Below, in pieces: positions 35,306-45,012 of a DNA stretch of 64,000 nt; the first letter of the stretch is position 1, and each line of letters opens with the position of its first letter. The stretch lies in the NCBI RefSeq assembly GCF_037974355.1, contig NZ_CP150235.1:868001-932000 (forward strand), written 5' to 3'. A program made the position numbers and the translations under genes. The notes under the pieces were generated by a model that did no database searches, had not been told where the DNA came from, and saw nothing but the letters and a program-made list of their open reading frames with translations. This DNA comes from Paenibacillus sp. FSL R5-0517 (GTDB lineage: Bacteria > Bacillota > Bacilli > Paenibacillales > Paenibacillaceae).

Positions 35306-35635
35306 ATGAATCAAAGCATACAACAGTTTAAAGCGGATTTTTTCAAAGCGTTGGCACACCCGATGCGGATTCAGATTCTGGAGCTGCTGAGTGAAGGAGC
35401 CAAGAATGTGAATGAACTGCAAAGCATTCTGGGATCGGAAGGCTCTGCTGTTTCACAACAACTGGCTGTACTGCGCAGCAAAAACGTTGTTCATGGAATC
35501 AAAGAAGGCACAACCGTCACCTATTCGCTGCGTGATCCGCTGATTAAGGACCTGCTGGCAGTCACCAAACAGATTTTTGACAATCATCTGGTTGATGCCA
35601 TTTCCATGTTGGAAGACATTCGTAAAGAGTCCTGA
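35306..35635 (+). CDS. ArsR/SmtB family transcriptional repressor
   Basis: A 109-residue winged-helix regulator: FKALAHPMRIQILELLSEG is the family opening and ILGSEGSAVSQQLAVLRSKNVV the recognition helix region. The Cys pair of metal-sensing ArsR proteins is missing from that helix, so it likely senses something else or a different site. GAAGGGG precedes the ATG. An inverted repeat CTTCAA-N8-TTGAAG (35275-35294) lies just before the gene and may be an autoregulatory operator. The SulP transporter follows after a terminator. Confidence 0.9.
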   Translation: MNQSIQQFKADFFKALAHPMRIQILELLSEGAKNVNELQSILGSEGSAVSQQLAVLRSKNVVHGIKEGTTVTYSLRDPLIKDLLAVTKQIFDNHLVDAISMLEDIRKES

Positions 35636-35642
35636 CACAACA

Positions 35643-35690
35643 AACAAGAGCAACTGGGTGTCATCACCGGAGGTTCTTGTTTTTTGTGTT
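35643..35690 (+). terminator. Intrinsic terminator after ArsR gene
   Basis: ACAAGA and TCTTGT make the outer stem and GGTG/CACC an inner one, followed by a run of six or more T residues. Confidence 0.65.
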
Positions 35691-35721
35691 AGTCTCCTGC
35701 CGGAAATAGTGTGCAATCCGA

Positions 35722-35750
35722 TTGACAGGATGTGTGCGGGGGAGTAGTCT
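35722..35750 (+). promoter_or_regulatory. Promoter of the SulP gene
   Basis: A perfect -35 TTGACA (35722-35727) with a 17-nt spacer and TAGTCT as -10 (35745-35750), weaker than consensus. Confidence 0.5.
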
Positions 35751-35756
35751 TTTGTT

Positions 35757-35778
35757 TATATTCAAATATTTAAATATA
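35757..35778. promoter_or_regulatory. Operator-like palindrome before SulP
   Basis: A 22-bp AT-rich palindrome, TATATTCAAATA and TTTAAATATA, symmetrical in 20 of 22 positions, lies over the expected transcription start just downstream of the -10. It is a strong candidate for binding by the neighbouring ArsR-family repressor; the TTCAAA half-site recurs before that gene. Confidence 0.5.
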
Positions 35779-35801
35779 TGAAGAAAAGAAGGTTTTTGTA
35801 C

Positions 35802-37577
35802 ATGAGATGGATGGGGAGATATGCAGGTTACAATGCTGCCGCTTTTCGCAAGGATCTGTTATCGGGGCTGATTGTAGGTATTATTGCAATTCCACTCGGT
35901 ATGGCCTTTGCCATCGCTTCCGGGGTCAAACCGGAGTATGGATTGTATACCACAATAATCGCAGGGATTCTCATTTCCTTGCTGGGTGGGTCTAAGTTCC
36001 AGATTGGCGGGCCAACGGGTGCATTCATTCCGATTCTATTCGCCATTGTGATGCAGTATGGATATGAGAATCTGTTGATCGCGGGAATGATGGCTGGTTT
36101 GATGCTTGTTCTTATGGGCGTATTCAAGCTTGGGGCATTAATCAAGTTCATTCCCAGGCCGGTGACAATCGGTTTCACGGCAGGAATCGCCGTTATTATT
36201 TTTAGCGGACAGATTCCGAACTTCCTGGGACTTCGCGGCATCGAGAAGCATGAGGACTTCTGGTCCAATATGAAAGAAATTGGGATGCATATCTCGACAG
36301 TTAATATATACAGTGTGCTTACAGCTGGAATCTGTCTGGCTGTTCTTCTGCTTTTGCCCAAGTTTGCACCAAAGGTGCCTGCATCACTGGTGGGGCTGAT
36401 TCTTTCGACGGTCATCGCAGCGCTCTTTTTTGAAGGGCAGGTGGCTACGATCGGTTCGTCCTTTGGCGCCATACCTAACGCCTTGCCTCAGTTTCATGTG
36501 CCGGAGATCACTTGGGAACGTATCATGAACTTGCTGCAACCCGCTTTTGTCATTGCCATGCTGGGTGGCATTGAGTCGTTGCTGTCAGCTGTGGTTGCCG
36601 ATGGCATGACCGGAAGTCGACATAACAGCAATCGGGAGTTGATTGGGCAGGGGATTGCTAATATGGTAACGCCGCTATTTGGGGGCATTCCTGCAACAGG
36701 AGCAATTGCACGTACGGCAACGAATATCAAATCCGGCGCAGTATCGCCATGGTCTGGCGTGATTCACGGTGTAGTGGTTTTGCTGGTACTTGTTCTCTTT
36801 GCGCCATACGCATCTCACATTCCTCTTGCGAGTATGGCTCCCGTTCTGATGCTGGTGGCTTGGAACATGAGTGAACGGAGATCCTTCATGCATGTCATGA
36901 GAACCAAAACGAGCGATTCACTCGTTCTGCTCATTACCTTTTTGCTTACCGTATTTACAAGTTTAACGACGGCTGTAGAGGTGGGGTTGATTCTGGCTGT
37001 TGTTTTATTCGTTAAGCGGATGAGTGAGATGTTGAAGGTTGCCAAAGTACTGCCCGATCCCGAGCATAAACATGAGAAAGTCATGGCCCACATGGTTCGG
37101 GAAGGACATGACTGTCCGCAGATCAGCTTATATACGATTGAAGGACCTTTATTTTTTGGTGCGGCAGATATGTTCGAGAAGTCAGTCGTGGATTCGATTT
37201 ATCGGCGGCCGGGCATTTTGCTGTTGCGCATGGGTAAGGTACCCTTTATGGATACAACAGGCGAAGCTAACCTGGCGAGTTTAATCAAGCATTTTGAACG
37301 GTCGGGCGGGATTGTATTGTTATCGGGCATACAGGAGCAGCCACTTGAGATGTTGAAACGAACAGGTCTGTTAGAGCGTTTAAATCCTGCACATCGGTTT
37401 GAACATACTGGGGAAGCCATTAATTATGCGTTACAGCATTTGAACGAGGAGAAGTGTAAGGGGTGCAAACATTTTGCCTTTCGTGAATGTGCTGTATTGT
37501 CGAGCGCTGGAACCGATCCAGAGCGTATGAACCGGCTGAAGACGGGAAAGCGGGCCAATGCAAGTAACCCTGTATGA
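35802..37577 (+). CDS. SulP family inorganic anion transporter with STAS domain
   Basis: A 591-residue membrane transporter. The SulP core has about 10-12 helices (KDLLSGLIVGIIAIPLGMAFAIASG near the start, FQIGGPTGAFIPILF near 75). A cytoplasmic STAS domain follows (about 440-545; ISLYTIEGPLFFGAADMFEK and GKVPFMDTTGEANL). A short C-terminal Cys motif, CKGCKHFAFREC, is added. Substrates of the family include sulfate, bicarbonate and other anions; which one cannot be said. The ATG at 35802 (AGAAGG upstream) is preferred to that at 35778, which falls in the operator-like palindrome. Regulation by the ArsR product is inferred. Confidence 0.9.
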   Translation: MRWMGRYAGYNAAAFRKDLLSGLIVGIIAIPLGMAFAIASGVKPEYGLYTTIIAGILISLLGGSKFQIGGPTGAFIPILFAIVMQYGYENLLIAGMMAGLMLVLMGVFKLGALIKFIPRPVTIGFTAGIAVIIFSGQIPNFLGLRGIEKHEDFWSNMKEIGMHISTVNIYSVLTAGICLAVLLLLPKFAPKVPASLVGLILSTVIAALFFEGQVATIGSSFGAIPNALPQFHVPEITWERIMNLLQPAFVIAMLGGIESLLSAVVADGMTGSRHNSNRELIGQGIANMVTPLFGGIPATGAIARTATNIKSGAVSPWSGVIHGVVVLLVLVLFAPYASHIPLASMAPVLMLVAWNMSERRSFMHVMRTKTSDSLVLLITFLLTVFTSLTTAVEVGLILAVVLFVKRMSEMLKVAKVLPDPEHKHEKVMAHMVREGHDCPQISLYTIEGPLFFGAADMFEKSVVDSIYRRPGILLLRMGKVPFMDTTGEANLASLIKHFERSGGIVLLSGIQEQPLEMLKRTGLLERLNPAHRFEHTGEAINYALQHLNEEKCKGCKHFAFRECAVLSSAGTDPERMNRLKTGKRANASNPV

Positions 37578-37673
37578 TCACCAAAAGAGTGCGTGTTAAA
37601 ATGAACTTTGATTATAAATATAGGCCGTAAGATCGACATTTTGAAAAAAGGTTCCACCCATCAGGCAAATTTC

Positions 37674-37709
37674 AGACGTGGGAGCAGTGTGCGCTCACGT
37701 CTTTTTTTA
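37674..37709 (+). terminator. Intrinsic terminator after SulP
   Basis: GACGTGGGAGC and GCGCTCACGTC form the stem, followed by seven T residues. Confidence 0.85.
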
Positions 37710-37809
37710 TTTTTCATAAGATTAATTTATAGAGGGTCTAGATATCATTCCAATAAATTCCTATGTACGATATATTAAGAATATATTAATAAAGAAGGAA
37801 GGGAATAAT

Positions 37810-39399
37810 GTGTTCTACCGAAAATGGTTCACCGTTTGCCTGACGATTGCGCTAGTGATGTCATCCCTGGTATTCATTGAACCCACGTATGCTGAGGAAG
37901 GGCCGATAGCAAGCTACCGATATACACCGAACGAGGATGGCAGCATTTTTATTGAAGGGGTAGGCTATAATTCCAAAAATGAAAAAGTTAGCTTACGAGT
38001 GAGTACAGGAGATTTTGTCATCGTTGGGAAGAAGAAAGAGTATAAGCGCGTTATCTTGTTTGAAACAACGGTGCCAGCGAATAAAAATGGATATTTTGCC
38101 GTGACTACTACTCCCATAGATGCTGCACAGGTACAGCGAAATTCCATTACAATATCCTTCTATGATGAACGAGGAAAGGAATCCAGTATCTCCCCGGACT
38201 ATCCTTTGCCCGTGCCGAAGGTGGATACGAATATTTACTATGTAGATCCTGATCATCTCCCCGAGGGAGAATATGATAAATATAAGGACGACTATACCCC
38301 GCAAACAAAGGTGATCATTGATTATTCCCAATATGGAGTAGGCAGCGCTGCACCCGATGTGCATTTTGCAAAACAGATCAAACAAGTGGTTAAACCGATA
38401 TCAGTAGCAGCAAGTGATACGCATGTTATTGCTCTTACCGCTGACGGTACGTTATATGGTTGGGGAGATAATTTACATAATGAACTTAACAATAGTATTT
38501 ATCCAGTACTGCCTGTTACGAAAATCAACAAGGTATCTAACGTTAGCCAAGTCGGAGCGGGAGATCGCTTTTCACTGTATTTAACCAAGCAAGGGGAACT
38601 GTTTGGCTGGGGTGATCTGAACTATTTAGGCATTCAAACGAAAACTGGAACACCTCAGAAGGTTACTCTTGTACCTGAAGCAATCAAAAAGATGGATGTT
38701 TATAGTAACGGGGTTGTGTTGTTAACTCATTCAGGTAATGTGTATCAACTTGGTGGGGCTCCAGGTACAGGTATGAAACTTCTGAAAAATCATTCGAGGA
38801 AAATTGGGATTACAGGTGTTATTGATGTAACCATTGGTGATCTGAATCGAGCTTACGCTGTGAAAAAGGATGGTACGGTCTGGTTCTGGGACACGAATAT
38901 GAAAGAAACCGAAACGATAGCAACACCTATTCAAGGATTCAAGAATATACGGCAGATTTCTTCCTCAGGAGCGAACAATCCGTACCTCATCGCAATTGAT
39001 CAAAAAGGAAATCTATGGGCTTGGGGCAGCAATTCTTCACGCCAATTGGGCTTCAATGTGACTCAAAAGATGTATAAGCCAATCATGATTAACAGGGGAC
39101 CCATTCGGATTACGAAAACAGGATATTACTACCCTCAGGAAGATTTGGTGTACAAGTCCATATCTGCTGCGGATAACGGAGCCCTGGTGATTACCGACAA
39201 AAATGAGATGCTCTTCATGGGGTATAATGCGGGCACGATCGTATATGCCGATACAAAGGAAGCTCAACGTTCGTACCAGAATGTGACGCTCATTGAAACA
39301 AGTAAGAGTAACATGTACTGGGTATCGGGTGGCAAGTTGTGGGTTGCAGGATATCGTAATGAACTGGGTCAGCTCGGTTTCGGTGTTAAGTTGAACTAA
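37810..39399 (+). CDS. Secreted RCC1-repeat protein
   Basis: A 529-residue exported protein, with a signal peptide (MFYRKWFTVCLTIALVMSSL, cleavage after about residue 28, TYAEE). The N-terminal part (about 30-175) is unlike known domains. RCC1-type propeller repeats run from about 190 to the C-terminus: ALTADGTLYGWGDN, LTKQGELFGWGD, AIDQKGNLWAWGSNSSRQLGF and the closing NELGQLGFG. The GTG start follows GAAGGAAGGG. Such repeats form protein-binding propellers; the partner is unknown. It stands alone, 29 nt before the phosphotransferase gene. Confidence 0.82.
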   Translation: MFYRKWFTVCLTIALVMSSLVFIEPTYAEEGPIASYRYTPNEDGSIFIEGVGYNSKNEKVSLRVSTGDFVIVGKKKEYKRVILFETTVPANKNGYFAVTTTPIDAAQVQRNSITISFYDERGKESSISPDYPLPVPKVDTNIYYVDPDHLPEGEYDKYKDDYTPQTKVIIDYSQYGVGSAAPDVHFAKQIKQVVKPISVAASDTHVIALTADGTLYGWGDNLHNELNNSIYPVLPVTKINKVSNVSQVGAGDRFSLYLTKQGELFGWGDLNYLGIQTKTGTPQKVTLVPEAIKKMDVYSNGVVLLTHSGNVYQLGGAPGTGMKLLKNHSRKIGITGVIDVTIGDLNRAYAVKKDGTVWFWDTNMKETETIATPIQGFKNIRQISSSGANNPYLIAIDQKGNLWAWGSNSSRQLGFNVTQKMYKPIMINRGPIRITKTGYYYPQEDLVYKSISAADNGALVITDKNEMLFMGYNAGTIVYADTKEAQRSYQNVTLIETSKSNMYWVSGGKLWVAGYRNELGQLGFGVKLN

Positions 39400-39428
39400 A
39401 TATCATTTCAGAGTGAAGGAGTATACAT

Positions 39429-40424
39429 ATGTCCATTCAACCGACTGCTTTACGTTCAGTGCTTAACCCCAGGTATCTGGAGTCTGCATTGAGCAATCAG
39501 TATGACATTGGAACATGGGAAGAATGTTTGTTTTGGCTTAGAGGATTGAATGATACCTACCGGGTTCGCACGTCCAGTGGCATGTATATTCTCCGGATCT
39601 ACCGCACTGAAATCACGGAGGGAGATGTTCAGTATGAGCTTTCGTTATTGTCTCAACTCAAGAACGTTCTAGGTTCTGCGGAACATACCGATATTGGAGA
39701 ATATATTCAGAAGAGAGATGACACTGGATATACGGTGCTGGAGGCGGCAGAAGGCAAACGGGTTGCTGTAATGTTTCGTTATATTGAGGGCACGGAGAAC
39801 AACTTGGAGGATGAGGAGTCTTGTTTCGCCTTTGGTCAATCTGCCGCTGAATTGCATAAGGCTATGGATCAGGTGAACGTGGGGCTGCCGCGATATGAGC
39901 TTGATTTGAAATTTCTCATCGACGGACCCTTAGAAAGAATCATCCGGTATATCGGTGAGAACCATGAAGCAGCAGCATTCCTCCATACGTTTGCAACAGC
40001 ATTAAAAGAACGCATCGCTGCCACTTCCAGCCAAGACCTGGACTTTGGTCTGTGCCATGGCGATATGCATGGGAATAACAATGCATTTCAACAGGAGCAT
40101 TCGTTTATCCATTATGACTTCGAATGGGCAGCCAAAAGCTGGCGTGCTTACGATCTGGCCCAAGTGAAAATTCGGAAACGGCAGTCGGGTGATTCAGGGC
40201 AGAAACAAAGACTATGGGATGCGTTGATGAAAGGATACCGGTCGGTCCGGAAGTTTACGGATGCAGATGAACAGGCGGTTGATCTCTTTATTATCGCTCG
40301 AAGGTTCTGGGTGATGGGTCTGGATGTTGCTTTTATCGAAAGTGATATGGGAGCTCTGGATTATGGCGAGGATTGGCTGAATGATTTTCTGGAAGAGTTC
40401 CGAGATACGGGGATTGTATCATAG
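39429..40424 (+). CDS. APH-family phosphotransferase
   Basis: A 331-residue kinase-fold protein of the aminoglycoside-phosphotransferase/homoserine-kinase-like superfamily. The catalytic loop is CHGDMHGNN near residue 211 and the metal-binding segment is HYDFEWAA near 227. TYRVRTSSGMYILRIYR near 38 is the nucleotide-binding lobe. The acceptor is unknown: antibiotic, amino alcohol or small metabolite. The start has GAAGGAG (about 39415). It follows the RCC1 gene closely, though the functions do not clearly connect. The bidirectional terminator at 40465-40506 follows. Confidence 0.82.
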   Translation: MSIQPTALRSVLNPRYLESALSNQYDIGTWEECLFWLRGLNDTYRVRTSSGMYILRIYRTEITEGDVQYELSLLSQLKNVLGSAEHTDIGEYIQKRDDTGYTVLEAAEGKRVAVMFRYIEGTENNLEDEESCFAFGQSAAELHKAMDQVNVGLPRYELDLKFLIDGPLERIIRYIGENHEAAAFLHTFATALKERIAATSSQDLDFGLCHGDMHGNNNAFQQEHSFIHYDFEWAAKSWRAYDLAQVKIRKRQSGDSGQKQRLWDALMKGYRSVRKFTDADEQAVDLFIIARRFWVMGLDVAFIESDMGALDYGEDWLNDFLEEFRDTGIVS

Positions 40425-40464
40425 CGAAGATGAATATTATTTAAGATGTATGCATGAATGCTTT

Positions 40465-40506
40465 AAGACCCTTCCGAGTGAACTTGAACTCGGGAGGGTC
40501 TTTTTT
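40465..40506. terminator. Bidirectional intrinsic terminator
   Basis: AAGACCCTTCCGAGT and ACTCGGGAGGGTCTT pair, with a T-tract on the + side; it lies between the phosphotransferase and the converging DUF4003 gene. Confidence 0.85.
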
Positions 40507-40535
40507 AACTCATATTCAAGGCAACCTGGTCCTTG

Positions 40536-41528
40536 TTAGTTGGAAGATGATGAAGAAGCGGCAGCAGCCGATGCTGCGGCAGCTGCGGCCATGGCTGCTT
40601 GTTGAGCGATGATAATATTCGTGATGCTGGTTGAGATCGCTGTCGTTAGCATACCGTTTCGCAGATTCTCCACATATTGAATGGCTATCAACGCGGATGA
40701 GAACAGAAGCAGCTCCTGTTTATCGATCGACCATGCACCGAAACCTTTTTGAGTCCGTAACCAGTCATTTGTCTCCGCGACTTCATCCACTAATGCGTCT
40801 CTGTCCGAGGGCAGTAGAGAAAGTAACCCGAGAGAAGGTAATGTGTACGTTTTATCCATTCGGAGATTCCTTTGACGAAAAGCTTCATTTAAGGCAATCA
40901 CACGAGTCCCTGCATCCGGGGTATCCTCTCCAAGAACGAGTACCTGTGTTAACGCCTGCACACTGTTTCTGGAAGAGAACTCTGGTTTCAATTCCCCGTA
41001 GAGTTGTTCCATTCGTGCCACACCAGTATGCACGTCGAGATCGGAAAGGGCTAACATGGCAGCGAAAATGTAGTCATCCTGCCCAGTAAGGAAGTGATGC
41101 TCTGCTTTCATGCCGTCATAAAATGATTTTGCTCGCTCCACCGTAGGTTGAAACTGATCGGGTGACACCTGAGTTGCAATCTGATAGGCGGCAATAACGA
41201 GATAATCCGAGTTGCGGAATTTGATCTCTTTCATCAGATCATAGACATGAAGGGTATCTGCCAGCTTTGTGTTCTCATCCGTTGTAAGGGAGAGCATGGT
41301 AGCAATGCTGATGGCAGAATTACCTCTGAAGGCAGAGAAGAGTTTTGTGTTTTGTTTAATCAACTCTTGGCTTTGGCGAATAGCTTCTGCATCAGCAACT
41401 TTATTCTCCGCTGCATAGAGCAGGGCGGCCAGACGGTGAATCATCCCATGTTGCCATTTGAACGACTTCTTGATGATCTGAGTGTTGGAAACGAATAATT
41501 CAACTCGTTCTGCATGAGGTTGTTGCAT
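40536..41528 (-). CDS. DUF4003 domain-containing protein
   Basis: A 330-residue, mostly helical soluble protein. The middle region (FSAFRGNSAISIATMLSLT, LTGQDDYIFAAMLALSDLDV, YTLPSLGLLSLLP) fits DUF4003, which has no assigned function. The C-terminus is unusual: after residue 295 come long alanine runs and a serine run (AAAAAASAAAASSSSSN). The start at 41528 follows GGAGG; the frame from 41543 is less likely. It shares the strand with the DUF6713 gene 63 nt upstream. No transmembrane part is seen. Confidence 0.8.
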   Translation of the reverse strand: MQQPHAERVELFVSNTQIIKKSFKWQHGMIHRLAALLYAAENKVADAEAIRQSQELIKQNTKLFSAFRGNSAISIATMLSLTTDENTKLADTLHVYDLMKEIKFRNSDYLVIAAYQIATQVSPDQFQPTVERAKSFYDGMKAEHHFLTGQDDYIFAAMLALSDLDVHTGVARMEQLYGELKPEFSSRNSVQALTQVLVLGEDTPDAGTRVIALNEAFRQRNLRMDKTYTLPSLGLLSLLPSDRDALVDEVAETNDWLRTQKGFGAWSIDKQELLLFSSALIAIQYVENLRNGMLTTAISTSITNIIIAQQAAMAAAAAASAAAASSSSSN

Positions 41529-41591
41529 AGGGCTTACCTCCATTTTAAGAAAATATCATAGTCAATCTTTCATCCTGCCGTCATTGAGAGA

Positions 41592-41957
41592 TCAGATGAT
41601 TAGGAATATTAAATGAATTAAAGCAATTATTCCCATTGGATATATGAATGTTCTGGAGAATCCATTTTTAAATTCATTGTGCGGGTGCTTCTCGAAAAAG
41701 AAGTGCAACACGGTATGTATGATGAAAAAGATATCCAGCACCCAGAATGTAATCGTTTGATAGGAGCTAAAGAGCAGAGAGAGGATGATAGTGTACATTG
41801 GCAAGTGAATCCAGGTGAAATACCTGTAGGCTTTATCATCTTTCATATCTTTTAATACAATAAACAATTTCCACTCGGACCGCCTGATCGCATCCATTTC
41901 ATGAAGCAGGAATAGAGAAAGGTTAAACAAAAATAAGACCAGTAAGAAGTCAGGCAT
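41592..41957 (-). CDS. DUF6713-type small membrane protein
   Basis: A 121-residue protein with about four helices (MPDFLLVLFLFNLSLFLLHEMDAI, WIHLPMYTIILSLLF, FWVLDIFFIIHTVLHFFFE, IYPMGIIALIHLIFLII). The LHEMDAI and HTVLHFFFEKHPHNEF segments are typical of the family I recall as DUF6713. No function is known. AGGAGG precedes the ATG at 41957. Confidence 0.6.
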   Translation of the reverse strand: MPDFLLVLFLFNLSLFLLHEMDAIRRSEWKLFIVLKDMKDDKAYRYFTWIHLPMYTIILSLLFSSYQTITFWVLDIFFIIHTVLHFFFEKHPHNEFKNGFSRTFIYPMGIIALIHLIFLII

Positions 41958-42324
41958 GTGAAGCCTCCTATTTATCAATTTTATACAAGCAGATCGATAA
42001 CGACAAGTCGCATAATACCCAAAGTTACAATACGTGAGCTGTCCATAGGGGTTCCAGTGACCTCCCTGTAGAGTCAGGGAAAAGGAAGTCTGGCGCTATG
42101 ATTACACAACACTGCGAGGAATTGTTGAATCAGTTGTCTGCCATATTCATTAAGCGGTTATCCTATACCTATATGTGTAGTGAATCCGTTTCCTCACATT
42201 CCTTGTTGTATTTCTGCGGCACATCTCGTACAATTTGGTGAAGCAATTCTGCATTGCGTTAATGTGAATGTGAAAATTAAAAAATTACATCAAGAAGCTG
42301 TACACAAGAAAAGGGGAGAATCGC
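41958..42324. other. Intergenic region before the amino-acid permease
   Basis: About 365 nt without a gene. It holds a small stem CCCTG-tagagt-CAGGG near 42064-42079 and the promoter at 42206-42234. I looked for T-box, lysine and glycine riboswitch elements before the permease and found none. Confidence 0.5.
42206..42234 (+). promoter_or_regulatory. Promoter of the amino-acid permease gene
   Basis: TTGTAT, a 17-nt spacer and TACAAT; the expected leader is about 85 nt. Confidence 0.45.
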
Positions 42325-43704
42325 TTGGAATCAAAGCAACTATCTAGAGGGCTAAAGCCCCGCCATGTTGAGCTGATTGCACTCGGAGGTACAATCGGCG
42401 TAGGCTTGTTCATGGGATCGGCGAGTACGATCAAATGGGCAGGTCCATCCGTGCTGCTGGCCTATTTGCTGGCCGGTATCATTATCTTTTTTGTCATGCG
42501 TATTATGGGGGAAATGCTGATTCAGGAGCCAGTCACGGGTTCGTTTGCGACATTTGCTCACAAATATATTAGTCCGCTTGCCGGATTCCTCACCGCCTGG
42601 AGTTATTGGTTCCTGTGGGTTACAGTTGGAATGGCGGAAGTTACGGCAATTGGCATCTATGTCGGGTATTGGTTCCCGGATATTCCACAGTGGCTGCCGG
42701 CACTTGCCGGGGTGCTCATCATTGCGGCGGCGAATCTGGCGGCTGTGAAGTTCTATGGGGAATTTGAATTCTGGTTTGCGATGATCAAAGTAACGGCTAT
42801 TGTAGCCATGATCGTGATCGGAACGGGGCTGATCTTCTTCGGATGGGGGAATGGGGGGCAGCCAATCGGGCTGTCGAATCTGTTCAGCCATGGTGGCTTC
42901 TTCCCTGGAGGCATCAAAGGTTTCCTCTTCGCGCTGTGTATCGTCACGGCTGCTTATCAGGGGGTGGAGATGGTCGGTATTACAGCAGGCGAAGCGGAGA
43001 ATCCGAAACACACCTTGCGTAAAGCGATCAAAAATATCGTGTGGCGTATTCTTATTTTCTACGTCGGTGCCATATTTGTCATCGTGACCTTGTACCCGTG
43101 GAACGAGGTAGGGGAGACAGGCAGTCCGTTTGTGCTCACCTTTGCCAAGGTCGGCATTGTTGCTGCAGCGGGAATTATCAATTTTGTGGTGCTCACGGCG
43201 GCCATGTCGGGATGCAACAGCGGAATCTACAGTGCGGGACGGATGCTGTACACGTTGGCTGAGAATGGGCAGGCACCTGCCTTTTTCAAAAAACTGTCCA
43301 AAGGTGGGGTTCCCCGCAACAGTATCGTCATTACGATCTCCTTGTTGTTAATCGGAGTTGTACTGAACTATCTGATGCCAGACTCCAAGCTATTCCTGTA
43401 CATCTATAGCGCAAGTGTTCTTCCAGGCATGGTTCCATGGTTCGCGCTGGCGTTCAGTCAGTTCCGATTCAGAAAGCGCTGGGGCAACGAGATGGCGGAT
43501 CATAACTTTAAGTCCAAATGGTTCCCGATCAGCAATTACATTATCATCGTGTATCTGATCCTCGTTATCATCGGTATGGCGTTTAACCCGGATACGCGCT
43601 TGCCTCTGATAGTTGGAGCTACGTTCATGGCTATCGTGGTGGCTGGATATTTCGCATTTGGCATCGGAAAAAGACAACGCATAGATGGCGGCAAAGGTCG
43701 CTAA
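42325..43704 (+). CDS. Amino-acid permease (APC superfamily, AAT family)
   Basis: A 459-residue transporter with 12 predicted helices. The opening [25 protein letters not shown] is the family signature. [19 protein letters not shown] near 214 and [23 protein letters not shown] text near 290 are conserved. Substrate is one or more amino acids or GABA, undetermined. The TTG start at 42325 follows AAGGGGAG. It stands alone; the terminator at 43746-43810 follows. Confidence 0.9.
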   Translation: MESKQLSRGLKPRHVELIALGGTIGVGLFMGSASTIKWAGPSVLLAYLLAGIIIFFVMRIMGEMLIQEPVTGSFATFAHKYISPLAGFLTAWSYWFLWVTVGMAEVTAIGIYVGYWFPDIPQWLPALAGVLIIAAANLAAVKFYGEFEFWFAMIKVTAIVAMIVIGTGLIFFGWGNGGQPIGLSNLFSHGGFFPGGIKGFLFALCIVTAAYQGVEMVGITAGEAENPKHTLRKAIKNIVWRILIFYVGAIFVIVTLYPWNEVGETGSPFVLTFAKVGIVAAAGIINFVVLTAAMSGCNSGIYSAGRMLYTLAENGQAPAFFKKLSKGGVPRNSIVITISLLLIGVVLNYLMPDSKLFLYIYSASVLPGMVPWFALAFSQFRFRKRWGNEMADHNFKSKWFPISNYIIIVYLILVIIGMAFNPDTRLPLIVGATFMAIVVAGYFAFGIGKRQRIDGGKGR

Positions 43705-43745
43705 TCTAATATTCAGTAATCAACTTATATCGTAATATCATACGT

Positions 43746-43810
43746 GCATTCCTTGAAATGACTGGAGAACCTGCGGGTGATTCAGCATCATTCAGGGAGT
43801 GCTTTTTTTT
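43746..43810 (+). terminator. Intrinsic terminator after permease
   Basis: GCATTCCTTGAA and TTCAGGGAGTGC pair as a long stem around a less paired loop, followed by eight T residues. Confidence 0.65.
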
Positions 43811-44001
43811 ATCTGGAAATACATGTTTGATATAAAATTCTCTAATCTCCGTAGATTCTAAGCCAGACAGTTGCCAACGAAAATGGGGCAGGTCCAGTTT
43901 AAATTTGGCCAATCTCGGTTACAAAGAAAAGAGTGAAACTTTTATGAAAACAACTTCTGTGATTGTAGTGATCACTATAAATATCCAAGGAGGAATTGAA
44001 C

Positions 44002-44904
44002 ATGGCTAATCAAGACCAGCACACCATGCAAGATCCAACGACACAATATCCGAAGGCTACACCGGAGTGGAAACAGCAACAGGATGAGCCGGGACTTCAG
44101 CGTGAGATGACTCCTGTTCCTGATGCGGGTGAGAAAAGTTATAAAGGTAGCGGACGTTTAACAGGCCGCAAAGCGGTTGTGACCGGAGCAGACAGCGGGA
44201 TTGGCCGCGCGGCAGCGATTGCGTTTGCCCGTGAAGGTGCAGATGTTGTCCTGGCATATCTACCGGAAGAGGAAGCAGATGCACAGGAAGTCGTGAAGCT
44301 GATTGAGGAGGCTGGCCGCAAAGCAATTACGATGCCAGGTGATCTGAAGGATGAGAAATACTGTGAGGAACTCATTGAATCTGCGGTCAAAGAGCTTGGC
44401 GGGATTGATATCCTAGCTAACGTGGCAGGTAAACAGCAGTTTGTAGAGCAAATCGCGGATCTGACCACCGAGCAGTTTGATGCAACGTTCAAAACAAATG
44501 TCTATTCCATGTTCTGGCTCTGTAAAGCAGCTGTGAAACACATGAAGCCGGGCAGCTCGATTATCAACACATCGTCGATTCAGGCGTACAAGCCTTCGCC
44601 AATCCTGCTGGATTATGCGACAACGAAGGCAGCTATTAACACGTTTAGCAAAGCATTGGCCCAACAGGTGGGCAGCAAAGGAATTCGTGTCAATGTTGTT
44701 GCACCAGGTCCGGTATGGACACCGCTGCAAGTTGTAGGTGGACAACCCGTCGAGAAGCTGGCCGAGTTTGGTTCCAATACACCGCTTGGTCGTGCAGGAC
44801 AACCTGCCGAGATGGCTCCGGCATTTGTGTTCCTGGCAAGCCAGGAATCCAGCTATGTGAGCGGCGAAACATTGAATGCAAATGGTGGTACGGTTAGTCC
44901 GTAA
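44002..44904 (+). CDS. SDR family oxidoreductase (YhxC/general-stress type)
   Basis: A 300-residue short-chain dehydrogenase with a ~50-residue N-terminal extension ([21 protein letters not shown]) typical of the stress-related SDR group. The NAD(P) site is TGADSGIG (61-68). Ser191/192, Tyr205 and Lys209 make the catalytic set in INTSSIQ and [10 protein letters not shown]. The substrate is unknown. AAGGAGG precedes the ATG at 44002. The terminator at 44946-44998 follows. Confidence 0.9.
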   Translation: MANQDQHTMQDPTTQYPKATPEWKQQQDEPGLQREMTPVPDAGEKSYKGSGRLTGRKAVVTGADSGIGRAAAIAFAREGADVVLAYLPEEEADAQEVVKLIEEAGRKAITMPGDLKDEKYCEELIESAVKELGGIDILANVAGKQQFVEQIADLTTEQFDATFKTNVYSMFWLCKAAVKHMKPGSSIINTSSIQAYKPSPILLDYATTKAAINTFSKALAQQVGSKGIRVNVVAPGPVWTPLQVVGGQPVEKLAEFGSNTPLGRAGQPAEMAPAFVFLASQESSYVSGETLNANGGTVSP

Positions 44905-44945
44905 ACGTTGAATATAAAAAAAGCTTTTGGATCATAAGCCGGTTA

Positions 44946-44998
44946 AACAAAGAACTCCATTCCCAATGAAGGTGAATGGAGTTCTTTGTTTTATTTTT
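44946..44998. terminator. Bidirectional intrinsic terminator
   Basis: AACAAAGAACTCCATTC and GAATGGAGTTCTTTGTT pair perfectly. A T-tract follows; the structure lies between the converging SDR and lipoprotein genes. Confidence 0.9.
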
Positions 44999-45012
44999 TA
45001 ACAATTATTAAG

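Noticed and set aside
41958..42324. Possible amino-acid riboswitch before the permease
   Set aside because: No lysine, glycine or T-box consensus could be found; only a small stem and a promoter are present.
43706..43912. 68-codon minus-strand frame after the permease
   Set aside because: It overlaps the terminator stem of the permease gene and has no ribosome binding site.
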